Shown piece by piece: positions 1 through 6,830 of a DNA stretch of 17,070 bases; position 1 is the first letter of the stretch, and every line of letters starts with the position of its first letter. This DNA is from JBBRZF01 sp038236965. GTDB lineage: Bacteria; Acidobacteriota; Terriglobia; Terriglobales; Acidobacteriaceae. Under the pieces are notes generated by a model. It saw only the letters and a list, made by a program, of their open reading frames with translations, was not told the DNA's origin and did no database searches. Where the stretch lies: the NCBI GenBank assembly GCA_038236965.1, contig JBBRZF010000064.1, positions 1-17,070 on the forward strand, read 5' to 3'. The translations under genes and the position numbers were made by a program.

Positions 1-40
1 CCAAGAACTCCATGACCGCGTCGCCAACATTGATCGCCAT
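1..40 (-). CDS. Tail tape measure protein, first 13 codons (partial)
   Basis: An ATG at 40-38 opens a frame running off the left edge, reading MAINVGDAVMEFL. It is preceded by a strong ribosome binding site (AAGGAAAGG at 55-47), which also spans the end of the chaperone frame stopping at 44. In siphophages the gene after the tail assembly chaperone pair is nearly always the tape measure protein, and many of these begin with a short hydrophobic stretch like this one. The identification is by position plus this N-terminus only; the body of the protein lies outside the window. Confidence 0.55.
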   Translation of the reverse strand, partial: MAINVGDAVMEFL

Positions 41-43
41 CGG

Positions 44-346
44 TTACCTTTCCTTAGTGGTGAGCTTGTGGGGTCGTATTCCCGAGGTCTCGAACAGTTC
101 GTCGTTGCTCACGCGCACCGGGGCGTCGGGTTCGTCGCCTGCAGCGAGCCGGTTCTGCCGGCGTATCCGGTTGGCGCGCTTGCGGAAGATGAGCTCGAGC
201 ATTTCCTCGGTCCAATGAGTGTTTATGTAATCGGGCGTCAGAGCGTAGTCGGCGAGTGCGAGTTCGTAGAGCTCTCCGCAGGTGAGGCTGACGACGTCGT
301 CTCGGCCGACTTCAGCGCCATCATAACCATCCCCATCTGCTCGGCG
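44..346 (-). CDS. Tail assembly chaperone, -1 frame extension (GT-type product)
   Basis: After the slippery site this frame is open for about 100 codons to a TAA at 46-44. From about position 300 its sequence is protein-like: GELYELALADYALTPDYI, then THWTEEMLELIFRKRANRIR, and a charged tail ending HKLTTKER. The frame has no ATG, GTG or TTG upstream of the Met in EEMLEL (near 202), so its first half can only be made by ribosomes arriving from the upstream chaperone frame by a -1 shift. This matches the lambda G/GT arrangement, in which a minor fused product and the major short product both act as chaperones for the tape measure protein during tail assembly. If the shift is at 352-346, the fused protein is about 220 residues. 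The exact shift point is inferred. A sequencing error or inactivating mutation is less likely, because the position and direction match the family rule. Confidence 0.6.
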   Translation of the reverse strand, partial: RRADGDGYDGAEVGRDDVVSLTCGELYELALADYALTPDYINTHWTEEMLELIFRKRANRIRRQNRLAAGDEPDAPVRVSNDELFETSGIRPHKLTTKER

Positions 347-705
347 AAAGGGAACGCCACCTGCATGATTTTGGAAAACGCGAGTGCGAACTGTTCTTCG
401 GTTGCCACGCTCTCAACGGCGGGTCGGTTTAGCGCCTCACCGGCGTAGATAAACACCAGGTCGAGAACCTTGTCGGGAAATTGGGTGAACGCAAAGCCCA
501 GGCCGTTGACAACAACTGAAGCATTCACGGCGTCGCCGCGGAGGATTCCGGCCATGGCGCTGATTTCTTGAGCAAGCTTCATGCGCCACTTACGCATGTT
601 GAGGACAGCCAGAACCGGGAGGTCGTACTCGACCAGGCCGAGCTTCACTTTGAGCGGTGCGATGCAAAGGACTTCTTCTTCGGTGCGAGTGCTTTTTCCC
701 ATCAT
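238..705 (-). CDS. Phage tail assembly chaperone (short, G-type product)
   Basis: This is a 155-residue protein read from MMGKSTRTEEEVLCIAPLKV; the start at 705 (or the next Met at 702) was chosen because GGAG lies 10 bases upstream, while the longer frame to 744 runs through the intergenic hairpin region. The central part (RKWRMKLAQEI, then PDKVLDLVFIYAGEAL and EEQFALAFSKIMQVAF) looks like an ordinary helical protein. The last 23 residues are Ser/Thr/Ala-rich low complexity, as expected where the zero frame overlaps a -1 extension that carries the real coding constraint. Its place between the tail tube gene and the tape measure start is the standard place for this chaperone. The family is inferred from position, size and the overlapping frame, not from a recognised motif. 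Confidence 0.65.
   Translation of the reverse strand: MMGKSTRTEEEVLCIAPLKVKLGLVEYDLPVLAVLNMRKWRMKLAQEISAMAGILRGDAVNASVVVNGLGFAFTQFPDKVLDLVFIYAGEALNRPAVESVATEEQFALAFSKIMQVAFPFAEQMGMVMMALKSAETTSSASPAESSTNSHSPTTL
346..352 (-). other. Candidate -1 ribosomal slippery heptamer CCCTTTC
   Basis: In the zero frame the codons read TTC CCT TTC, giving C CCT TTC, which fits the X XXY YYZ rule; after slipping, both tRNAs can re-pair with CCC and TTT. It is the only heptamer of this form I found in the overlap where both frames are open (about 412-238). The -1 frame between 346 and 300 is glycine-rich and less protein-like than the zero frame, so a later, non-canonical shift point is possible. Confidence 0.45.
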
Positions 706-719
706 GGCGCGAGGTCTCC

Positions 720-758
720 AAAAGAACAGCGGGCCCGGGCACACGGCCTCGAGCCCGC
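720..758 (-). terminator. GC-rich hairpin with T tract between tube and chaperone genes
   Basis: On the minus strand 758-746 pairs with 740-729: GCGGGC, a T-G wobble, CG, a bulged A, and GGC, around the loop CGTGT. It is followed after five bases by TTTT (723-720). The hairpin lies in the only sizeable gap of the tail gene cluster. It looks like an intrinsic terminator or attenuator that would let the tube protein be made in excess over downstream genes. The T tract is short, so termination is probably partial. Confidence 0.45.
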
Positions 759-801
759 GTTAGCGAGCAGGTTTTACAAAGGGAACAACACAATGAAGGG
801 G

Positions 802-1380
802 TTAGGCTGGCGTTTCGTAGTCGTAGATCGCGAACAGCCGCTCGCCGGCGGGCTTAGAGGAATCAGCCAGAAGGCGGAACTCGCAAGGTAGGATCGTTTT
901 GTCCTTTTTCTTGAAGGCCATCGACACATTTCCGGCGGCCTGCGCGCGGTACCCAACCACGACGCGAGGAAAACCGTCGGGGCTGGTGCCTTCGAGGACC
1001 ACAATCATTTCCTGCGGAATACCGGAGCCAACCTTGACGACCGTCACGGTTTTCTTAGGCGCCACCCCGGCCGTGACCACGACCTTCGACGCGGAGATGG
1101 CTAGGGCGATGTTGTTAATAGAGGCCTGCGCAAGCTTTGCCGAGATGGTTCCCTTTTCCTCGGTGAGGATGGTTTTGACCGGAGCCAGCTCTTCGTCGAC
1201 TTTGATGTCGGTGAAGGTTGGCTGATACTGGAGGTCGGTGCCGTCCTCGGTGTATCCGACCTGAACGAAGGCTGCGTCCCAAACGATCGGCACGGTGCCG
1301 TCGAACGTTGGGAGGATGCTGCCTAGGATGGCGACGCGCATGGATGCCGAGCCGACCAGCACTTCGGATGCTTTGTTCAT
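802..1380 (-). CDS. Major tail tube protein
   Basis: This 192-residue protein begins MNKASEVLVGSASMRVAI, with an excellent ribosome binding site (AAGGAGAA, 8 bases before the ATG). It is rich in beta-strand-like stretches (TVPIVWDAAFVQVGYTEDG, KTVTVVKVGSG, FPRVVVGYRAQ, VSMAFKKKDKTILPCEFRLL). The size and the pattern (N-terminal strand, YQPTFTDIKVDEELAPVKTIL, C-terminal strand with a conserved-looking CEFRLLAD) fit siphophage major tail proteins that polymerise into the tail tube. It sits directly after the tail terminator-like gene and before the chaperone, the canonical order. The 21-base gap to the upstream gene suggests co-transcription, and the hairpin after it may raise its relative yield. 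Confidence 0.75.
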   Translation of the reverse strand: MNKASEVLVGSASMRVAILGSILPTFDGTVPIVWDAAFVQVGYTEDGTDLQYQPTFTDIKVDEELAPVKTILTEEKGTISAKLAQASINNIALAISASKVVVTAGVAPKKTVTVVKVGSGIPQEMIVVLEGTSPDGFPRVVVGYRAQAAGNVSMAFKKKDKTILPCEFRLLADSSKPAGERLFAIYDYETPA

Positions 1381-1401
1381 AGTTAGTTCTCCTTGATGAA
1401 T

Positions 1402-1806
1402 TTAGGCATTGCGGATGGTTACATCGAAAAACGCCAGCACAGTTGCCCAGCCCGTGTCGGGGTCAGAGAGGTCTTGCCCTTGCACCTGCTCCCACGCGCA
1501 GACGATGAATCCGTCGACGCCCAGGTCCACAGCGCTTGCGCCATGCACAAGATCAAATACCGCGCGGTAAATCTCGCGTGCCTCGACGGCCGTGCGGGCC
1601 CACGCCTTGAGTTGCAAGGCCGAAGTCAGGAAAGGCACGTAGAGGTCCGCGGTTCCGCCGCGCGAGAAAAAGGAAATCCACTTCTCGCCCGCAGCGGGGT
1701 TAGCCCCAGCGGGGAGATCGGGACAATTGATGTTGTCGCCAACCAGAGCGACGATCGCGGCGCTAGTTGTCAGCCAACTGCGAAAGGTTGCGTTCGTATC
1801 GATCAA
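1402..1806 (-). CDS. Tail terminator / tail completion protein (DUF3168-like)
   Basis: The start is a TTG at 1806-1804, chosen because GGAGGG lies at 1819-1814 inside the end of the upstream gene. It sits only two bases beyond that gene's TGA, while the longer frame to 1854 overlaps that gene with unlikely sequence. The product is 134 residues: N-terminal FRSWLTTSAAIVALVGDNI, then KWISFFSRGGTADLYVPFL, LQLKAWARTAVEAREIYRAV and a C-terminal strand. The motifs LKAWARTAVEAREIYRAVFD and the position between the gp10-like and tube genes fit the DUF3168/gpU-type proteins that cap the tail tube. Tight packing implies translational coupling to the upstream gene. Confidence 0.65.
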   Translation of the reverse strand: MIDTNATFRSWLTTSAAIVALVGDNINCPDLPAGANPAAGEKWISFFSRGGTADLYVPFLTSALQLKAWARTAVEAREIYRAVFDLVHGASAVDLGVDGFIVCAWEQVQGQDLSDPDTGWATVLAFFDVTIRNA

Positions 1807-1808
1807 GC

Positions 1809-2177
1809 TCAGCCCTCCATCTTCGAAACAAGGTTTGCAATGCGCCGCTGGCAAGCGAGCGCCAGCTCATCGCGGTAGCGGAGGAATGCCGGCCACAGGT
1901 ACGGCCGAGCTGGCATTCGCCCTGTGCCAACCTCAAGGAATCCGCCATATCCTGACTGTGTGAACAGCACAGCCCGAACTCCCTGGCCAACCTGCGAGAC
2001 CTCCGCAGTGATCGAGCGCTTGTTCTTTCCTGTGAGCACCGGGGATCCGTCAGCGGCATGACCGACAATGTCCTTCTCGAAAACGTCTTGCACGGCGGCG
2101 AAGATCGCCTGCATGGTTTCCTCTTGCGCTCGAGGATTCCACCGGATGGTGATCTTGGCATCACTCTTTTCACTCAT
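1809..2177 (-). CDS. HK97 gp10-like head-tail/tail completion protein
   Basis: A 122-residue protein with the hallmarks of the HK97 gp10 family. Near residue 41 comes HAADGSPVLTGKNKRSITAE, matching the common P-x-x-TG-x-L-x-x-S/I pattern. After it come YGGFLEVGTGRMPARPYLWP (the YGxFLExGTxxMPARPFLxPA signature) and a C-terminal helix. Members of this family join the neck to the tail in siphophages. The ATG overlaps the upstream stop by four bases (ATGA), and GAGG lies 11 bases upstream. The downstream terminator-like gene starts two bases after its stop, so it forms part of a coupled neck-gene set. Confidence 0.82.
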   Translation of the reverse strand: MSEKSDAKITIRWNPRAQEETMQAIFAAVQDVFEKDIVGHAADGSPVLTGKNKRSITAEVSQVGQGVRAVLFTQSGYGGFLEVGTGRMPARPYLWPAFLRYRDELALACQRRIANLVSKMEG

Positions 2178-2515
2178 GGCTTGATTGCCTCGCAGGTTAC
2201 CTGTAAGTGGTGTGCCGAAGCTCCCTGGCTGATCTGGGAAGCCACGTTAAGTACGTCAAGGCGTAAACCATCGATCTCTAACCAATCGTGCTCGGTGATA
2301 TCCGTAGCTGAGCGCAGGAACACCATCACACGATCAGTCGAGACCTTTTTGTCGGTACGGAACTCGACGACGCGCGCTTTGATCTGCGTCACACGGCAAG
2401 GAACGTCCGTAGCGATCGGAACGAAGGCGGAGGTCTTGTTCCCGTAGTTATCCTTCGCATCCGATGCCAGGCGAAGAATCGAGCACTTTTGCGTAAGCAG
2501 ATCATCAAATGCCAT
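2174..2515 (-). CDS. Phage head-tail adaptor / head closure protein
   Basis: A 113-residue protein starting MAFDDLLTQKCSILRLASDA. The Met at 2515-2513 was chosen over the upstream in-frame Met because sequence before it lies inside the connector gene and is Arg/Ser-rich. The pattern (N-terminal strand describing a tail or head adaptor, DNYGNKTSAFVPIATDVPCR, VEFRTDKKVSTDRVMVFL, WLEIDGLRLDVLNV, then a C-terminal strand) is typical of the small beta-barrel head-closure proteins (SPP1 gp16 / phage head-tail joining family). They stop DNA leakage after packaging and dock the tail. It overlaps the connector gene by 11 bases and the gp10-like gene by four. Confidence 0.7.
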   Translation of the reverse strand: MAFDDLLTQKCSILRLASDAKDNYGNKTSAFVPIATDVPCRVTQIKARVVEFRTDKKVSTDRVMVFLRSATDITEHDWLEIDGLRLDVLNVASQISQGASAHHLQVTCEAIKP

Positions 2516-2870
2516 CGGGCGGCACCGTGCTTTCGGTTCTGAGAATGTAGTTGCGGATGATCTCGAGTTCCGCAAAAGTGGACACGTTGTCCTCGGCGAT
2601 CGCGAAAGCAGGACGGTTGTATTCAGACTCACGGTAGCGCTTGGCGAGTGAGAGCAGGCTTTCGACTGCCGTCGAGCGATCTACCTTGTAGTCGCCAATC
2701 TGCTCGTTCTCTTTGGCGTAAGTTCGCGCGAGAGCTTCGCAGGCCTGTGCCGCCGCGAGTGCGATCGATCCCTCATTGAGACTAAGGAAGGCTTGCAGTT
2801 CTTCCTCGGTGAACAGCGGACTCATGGCATTGTCTGAAATCAGCAGTCGTACCATTGCGGTGTCTGTCAT
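2505..2870 (-). CDS. Head-tail connector protein (gp6-like)
   Basis: The start MTDTAMVRLLISDNAM at 2870 is preceded by GGGAGAA at a normal spacing; upstream in-frame Met codons lie in sequence belonging to the preceding small gene. The 121-residue product has LFTEEELQAFLSLNEGSIAL, then AAAQACEALARTYA, IGDYKVDRSTAVESLLSLAK and RYRE. This all-helical pattern, with an IGDYKxDRS segment followed by LLxLAKRYRE, recurs in connector proteins of siphophages. These proteins sit below the portal and bridge capsid and tail. Its gene normally follows the major capsid gene, but here the upstream neighbour is a small unknown gene and then a terminator; no capsid gene is visible. Confidence 0.7.
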   Translation of the reverse strand: MTDTAMVRLLISDNAMSPLFTEEELQAFLSLNEGSIALAAAQACEALARTYAKENEQIGDYKVDRSTAVESLLSLAKRYRESEYNRPAFAIAEDNVSTFAELEIIRNYILRTESTVPPDGI

Positions 2871-2889
2871 GGCGTTTCTCCCGGTTAAT

Positions 2890-3129
2890 CTAGCTTCTCC
2901 GCAATCCCAAAAGCACTGCGTCCATGCGCACGATGGTCGCGCGCAGATAGATACGCGCATCGCTCAACTTCGACTGCGACTCCAGCACGCGACGCTCGAA
3001 GTAGATAGTCTCCTGGTGCGCAGTGCGCAGCTGCTCGCAGGCGTCGTCAATCTCAGACCTCACAAGGAGGCTCACTGTCGCATGCTCGATCTCAGTTATG
3101 CTCATTTGCTTCTGCGCCTCGTTGGCCAT
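2890..3129 (-). CDS. Small helical protein of the neck-gene cluster, unknown function
   Basis: A 79-residue frame, MANEAQKQMSITEIEHATVS, with a heptad-like middle and end (SEIDDACEQLRTAHQETIYF, VLESQSKLSDARIYLRATIV) that suggests one long helix or coiled coil. The stop lies 19 bases before the connector start. No clear ribosome binding site precedes the ATG at 3129; the internal Met at residue 9 has a GAGG far upstream and is an alternative. I do not recognise the family. Amino-acid composition and co-orientation make it a likely real gene, but a chance frame cannot be excluded. Confidence 0.5.
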   Translation of the reverse strand: MANEAQKQMSITEIEHATVSLLVRSEIDDACEQLRTAHQETIYFERRVLESQSKLSDARIYLRATIVRMDAVLLGLRRS

Positions 3130-3152
3130 ATCAGTGCCGGGCTTGAATCTCC

Positions 3153-3178
3153 AATAAAAAAGCAGCCCGGAGGCTGCT
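3153..3178 (-). terminator. Intrinsic terminator after the spike gene
   Basis: A perfect 7-bp stem, AGCAGCC (3161-3167) with GGCTGCT (3172-3178), and a 4-base loop. On the minus strand it is followed by TTTTTATT (3160-3153). It lies 91 bases past the stop of the spike gene and 24 bases before the next ATG on the same strand. It should end the spike transcript, and leaves almost no room for a promoter for the neck and tail genes. Confidence 0.75.
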
Positions 3179-3268
3179 CTGTTAAATCACGCTGCTAGGT
3201 ACTACTGAATTTTGGGCCGATTCTTGCGGCCCGCTTTCCTTCTACTCTCGTCCATCCAACGAGCGTAC

Positions 3269-6268
3269 CTAGTAAATCGTTCGCCAAGCATAAGCGTCTG
3301 CAACGTCTTTTCCGCAGACCTGCACAACGTCCTTCACGCCCGCGCCGCCCGCGATGTAGTTGAACTGGCCCCGAGTAGTGGAGTCGCAAGTGTAGGAAGC
3401 CTTGGTCGTCAGTTCCAGCGTCGGAACTTTTACCTTGGTGCCAAAGTAGCCTGTTCGCATCCGGTATCCACCTTGCCCGACATCTGTGTAGTTATCCTGC
3501 AGAGCTCCCGTGTTGTCCGTCGCGATCCACGAGTGATTAGTCACCAAAATTCCAGTTCCATTCGCGTAGGTGGAATAAAGGGTCAGCCCGTTTGCGCTGT
3601 CCATCTTCAGCTTTCCGGTTAGCGTTCCATCCGTGATGGTTAGGTCTGGATTGAAGGTTGACCCTCCACCACCGCCGCCACTTCCGACAGTAACCGCCAC
3701 CCATGTTCCCGGCGTTCCCGCTACCGTGTTTACCCACCCAATCGTCGGACTGGCTCCTGTAGGATTCGTGTTCCAGAAGAAATCTCCGACCGTCCAAGCT
3801 CCCGAAGTCGGCGCAGCCGTTCCCTCAGAGCGCACCTTCTGACTGACTTCCCACATGCGATACCACTCAGAGGGATTCGGCGGATTCATCGAGCAAGTTG
3901 TGTTGCCACACAACCACGCGCCGTTGCCTGTGATTCCCCGCTGCGCACCCCTGTTGATGATTATCGAACCTTGCGGGATGATGGCAGCCGCAGAAGTAAA
4001 GTCGGCAGGATTTGTTGGGTTAGTCCCCATCGGAGCGGACGTGCCAAATGGTGTTCCAGCAATATCCACTCGCCCGTAAGCCCACCCGCGAACCCCAAGG
4101 TCATCGGAAATCACTTTCAGCCCCGGCATCGTCAAAGGCGTCTGATAGCCACCATGCACGACGGCGGTTGCTGCACCCGCTCCAGTCACTGTAATGGGGC
4201 CAACATAAACATTGCGGCCACCAATATCTTCGACTGAGCCAGCAGTGGGAGATGTGATTAGGTTATCGCTGCCAGCGATTCTCGCTCCAGTACCGATGAT
4301 GTTAGGCCCGGAAATCACAGAATTGCCCATAGCCAGAACCAACGCTTTGTATGCCGGGACAGCACTGCCTCCGGTTTCGGAGTAGCCCGCCTTAAATGTG
4401 GAATTACCCTCTGTAAGCAAAATATCGCTGATTGTAGTAGCAGTCGTACCCTCGAAAGAATTCCCGCTGTAGGTATTGCCGCCACTGCCGCCGCTGCCAT
4501 TGGAGTCGTTCAGCAAACCGTAGGTTCCATAACAACCGAACTCATTGTTAGAAACGGTTGTCCCATTCACTGGCCCAACTCCGGGCGGCCCAAAGTGAAC
4601 AGCAGCATTCGACGTACAGCCATAAAAGCGATTGAAATCGATTTTGTTCAGCCATGTCGTCGAGGCGCGGATTCCTTCATACAAATCGCCAAAGTAGTTG
4701 TCCGTGGCCTCATGTTCCACTCCACCTAACCACTCGATCCCGATCCCAAGCCGCGCGGCAGTGGCATCGAAAGTCTTGAGCATACATCCACGAACTGCAA
4801 GCGGAGCCGACGCTGCGGGTGCTCTAAAGATTGCTCCCATCCCCGCGCCTGTCCAGACAACCTTTGTAGCCTGTCTGCCACCTTCACAATCGAAAGCGAA
4901 ACGCCCAATATTGGGTCCAACAGGCGCAGTAACCGTGGAATACATTCCATACACGCCCTGCGGAACCTTGATCGTGCAACCCGTCGTCTGACAATAAGTG
5001 ACTGCCGCCTGAAACGCACCGGAGTTGTCAATCCTATAGCCCCAAATACTGCCACGAGTCACGGTTGCTCCAGCAGCATCGGCCAGCGTGATGGTCGAAG
5101 CACCTACAGCGGTAATGGTCGATACCAAATCCGCTCCTGCCACGCCCGCGGCGGCCATGCGAAACTGCATTCCGATAGCAGGAAGCGAGCCCAGATAGCC
5201 GGGATAAGTCGCCATAAAAGACGCAAAGTCGAAATAGCTTATAACCTTGGAGCCAGCCGTTGCGGTTCCATCGTGCACACCGCCGCGTCCGTCCGCGCCA
5301 AAGTCCTTGACGGACACCGCGCCGCCGCGAGACTCGCCCATATTCCTCATATCCAGCAAGGGACGGTTGTTCGGATTCGTGAACGAATCCTTTCCCGCGT
5401 AGTCGGATGGGATCAGAATGCTCGTCGTCCCCGCCGCCAGAATGCCCGCCTGGATATTCGCTATCGTCGATCCATCCACCTGCACCACTCCGCTGAATGG
5501 CCCGCCTGCCGGACCCTGTGGCCCTATGCCACCTGTTGAATTGATCGTGATCGCTCCCGCTCCACTATCAACCAGCGAGACGTTCGATCCCGCCTTCAAG
5601 TCCAGCATCGCTTGCGAACTATTGTTCGCGCCATTCGTCTTCAACACCACACCGCTGCCGGCATTGCGTGTCGCCGCGTCAACGTACGCCTTGTTCACCG
5701 CCTGCTGATCGCTGCTCGGCGACGGCACAACCGGAGACACTACAAACGTCTTCACCCCCGCGACCGATTCGTCCCCCGACTTGTGCACGACCATCGCGCC
5801 GCTCACACCTGACAGCGTTGAATCAATGTAGTCGCGCGTCACGAATTGCGCCGCCATCGTTGCCGGAACCACCTTGGAACGGATCGCCGCGATCGAGGTC
5901 TCTCCCGAGTCCGGCACCACCCAGTACTCCGTGTCCGTCGTCCCATCGTCCAGCTTCAGCGTCACCTTGTAATGCGTGCCCGACGGAAGCGCGCCCGTAT
6001 TCGGAGCCAGTGGGATCCTTACCGATCCGCCCACCCCGATCTTGACGCTCTTCGTCCCAGAAGCAACCGCTTCGCCCTGCTTCGTAGCAAAAGACGGCCA
6101 CGTGATCAGCAACGTTCCCTGCGCCGGAGTGCCGTCCGCGCGATAGATCACATCCACCACGGTCGTCGTGCCCGGACCCGCCGCCCGCACCTGCGGCATC
6201 AATCCCAATACCGCCACCAGCACGAACCAATGAAAAAGCCGCCCCAACGGGCGGCGCGCCTTCAACAT
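3269..6268 (-). CDS. Secreted beta-helix tail-spike-like protein (pectate-lyase-3 type fold)
   Basis: This is a 999-residue protein. The start at 6268 is set by GAGGGG 7 bases upstream and by the signal peptide that follows (basic MLKARRPLGR, hydrophobic FHWFVLVAVLGLM, likely cut near QVRA-AGPG). Next comes an N-terminal domain of about 110 residues (VVDVIYRADGTPAQGTLLIT, TEYWVV). Fibre-like segments include QAVNKAYVDAATRNAG, and a short collagen-like GPQGPAG lies near residues 249-255. Near residues 318-425 SVKDFGADG and DNSGAFQAAVTYCQ form the pectate_lyase_3 entry motif seen in phage tailspikes, followed by Gly/Asn-rich beta-helix-like sequence (VSNNEFGCYGTYGL, GNTYSGNSFEG). The C-terminal part has a Gly6 linker and a Cys-containing end with DAYAWRTIY. 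Such folds bind or degrade polysaccharide; no catalytic residues can be assigned. A Sec signal is odd for a virion protein, so a secreted prophage-borne or host polysaccharide-binding protein is the alternative. Confidence 0.7.
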   Translation of the reverse strand: MLKARRPLGRLFHWFVLVAVLGLMPQVRAAGPGTTTVVDVIYRADGTPAQGTLLITWPSFATKQGEAVASGTKSVKIGVGGSVRIPLAPNTGALPSGTHYKVTLKLDDGTTDTEYWVVPDSGETSIAAIRSKVVPATMAAQFVTRDYIDSTLSGVSGAMVVHKSGDESVAGVKTFVVSPVVPSPSSDQQAVNKAYVDAATRNAGSGVVLKTNGANNSSQAMLDLKAGSNVSLVDSGAGAITINSTGGIGPQGPAGGPFSGVVQVDGSTIANIQAGILAAGTTSILIPSDYAGKDSFTNPNNRPLLDMRNMGESRGGAVSVKDFGADGRGGVHDGTATAGSKVISYFDFASFMATYPGYLGSLPAIGMQFRMAAAGVAGADLVSTITAVGASTITLADAAGATVTRGSIWGYRIDNSGAFQAAVTYCQTTGCTIKVPQGVYGMYSTVTAPVGPNIGRFAFDCEGGRQATKVVWTGAGMGAIFRAPAASAPLAVRGCMLKTFDATAARLGIGIEWLGGVEHEATDNYFGDLYEGIRASTTWLNKIDFNRFYGCTSNAAVHFGPPGVGPVNGTTVSNNEFGCYGTYGLLNDSNGSGGSGGNTYSGNSFEGTTATTISDILLTEGNSTFKAGYSETGGSAVPAYKALVLAMGNSVISGPNIIGTGARIAGSDNLITSPTAGSVEDIGGRNVYVGPITVTGAGAATAVVHGGYQTPLTMPGLKVISDDLGVRGWAYGRVDIAGTPFGTSAPMGTNPTNPADFTSAAAIIPQGSIIINRGAQRGITGNGAWLCGNTTCSMNPPNPSEWYRMWEVSQKVRSEGTAAPTSGAWTVGDFFWNTNPTGASPTIGWVNTVAGTPGTWVAVTVGSGGGGGGSTFNPDLTITDGTLTGKLKMDSANGLTLYSTYANGTGILVTNHSWIATDNTGALQDNYTDVGQGGYRMRTGYFGTKVKVPTLELTTKASYTCDSTTRGQFNYIAGGAGVKDVVQVCGKDVADAYAWRTIY

Positions 6269-6300
6269 GATTTCCCCTCTTGATCTTCCTTTATGCAATG

Positions 6301-6321
6301 TCACATCAGTCACCGATGTGA
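6301..6321. promoter_or_regulatory. Inverted repeat upstream of the spike gene
   Basis: TCACATC (6301-6307) and GATGTGA (6315-6321) are perfect 7-base arms around a 7-base centre, 33 bases upstream of the spike start and just past the phosphatase stop. It could be an operator or an RNA hairpin in the leader. The arms resemble half of a CRP-type site but in the opposite arrangement, so no regulator is assigned. Confidence 0.35.
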
Positions 6322-6339
6322 AGCGTCATCCTTCGGGTC

Positions 6340-6792
6340 TCACCCAACCACCCGCTTCGTTTCCTTCATCCAGCTCTCCACGCTCTTCACATACACATCC
6401 GCAAAGTCCGCTACGTGACGCTTCGATTGGATCATCCGCTTTGCCTCTTCCAACTCATGCCCTAATCCGCGCAATATCGCCAGGGCCATCATCGGCGCCC
6501 GGTGTACCCCCGCTGCGCAGTGAACAAATATTTTGCTCACCGGATCTTCAAACGCCTTCAGCGCAAAATCCACTCCCCGCTCAAACAACTCCGCAGGCTT
6601 CGGCAGAAAATCGTCGTCCACCGGATTCCATAACACTTTCACCGGAAACCCTTCCGCGATGACCGTATCGTCGAACTCGATCTGCATGTCGATGATGTGC
6701 GTAACCCCCGCACCCACCACTTCGGTCATCTTGCTCTCGATCCAGATCCCCCCGCCAACCGCGATCCGCTCCGTCACCCATGTCATGTCCAT
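6340..6792 (-). CDS. Dual-specificity/tyrosine-type protein phosphatase
   Basis: A protein of about 150 residues with the cysteine phosphatase signature HCAAGVHRAP (HC-x5-R; Cys and Arg present). A run of Asp in NPVDDDFLPKP, about 30 residues earlier, can supply the general acid, as in DSP enzymes. The N-terminus (TWVTERIAVGGGIW, then VTHIIDMQIEFDD) matches the opening strands of the DSP fold, and EEAKRMIQSKRH forms the final helices. These enzymes remove phosphate from phospho-Tyr/Ser/Thr proteins or other phosphate esters; the substrate is unknown. Starts: ATG at 6792 or 6786, or TTG at 6804 with GAGAGG 8 bases upstream; the choice is uncertain. It lies 71 bases upstream of the spike start on the same strand, so they may be co-transcribed. 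A phosphatase inside a phage region is a candidate accessory (moron) gene. Confidence 0.75.
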   Translation of the reverse strand: MDMTWVTERIAVGGGIWIESKMTEVVGAGVTHIIDMQIEFDDTVIAEGFPVKVLWNPVDDDFLPKPAELFERGVDFALKAFEDPVSKIFVHCAAGVHRAPMMALAILRGLGHELEEAKRMIQSKRHVADFADVYVKSVESWMKETKRVVG

Positions 6793-6830
6793 CCAGCGAT
6801 CCAATCCTCAAACCTCTCGAAATTACCTCA

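Noticed and set aside
6301..6321. CRP/FNR binding site
   Set aside because: The arms TCACATC...GATGTGA have the reverse arrangement of a TGTGA-N6-TCACA site; kept only as an unassigned inverted repeat.
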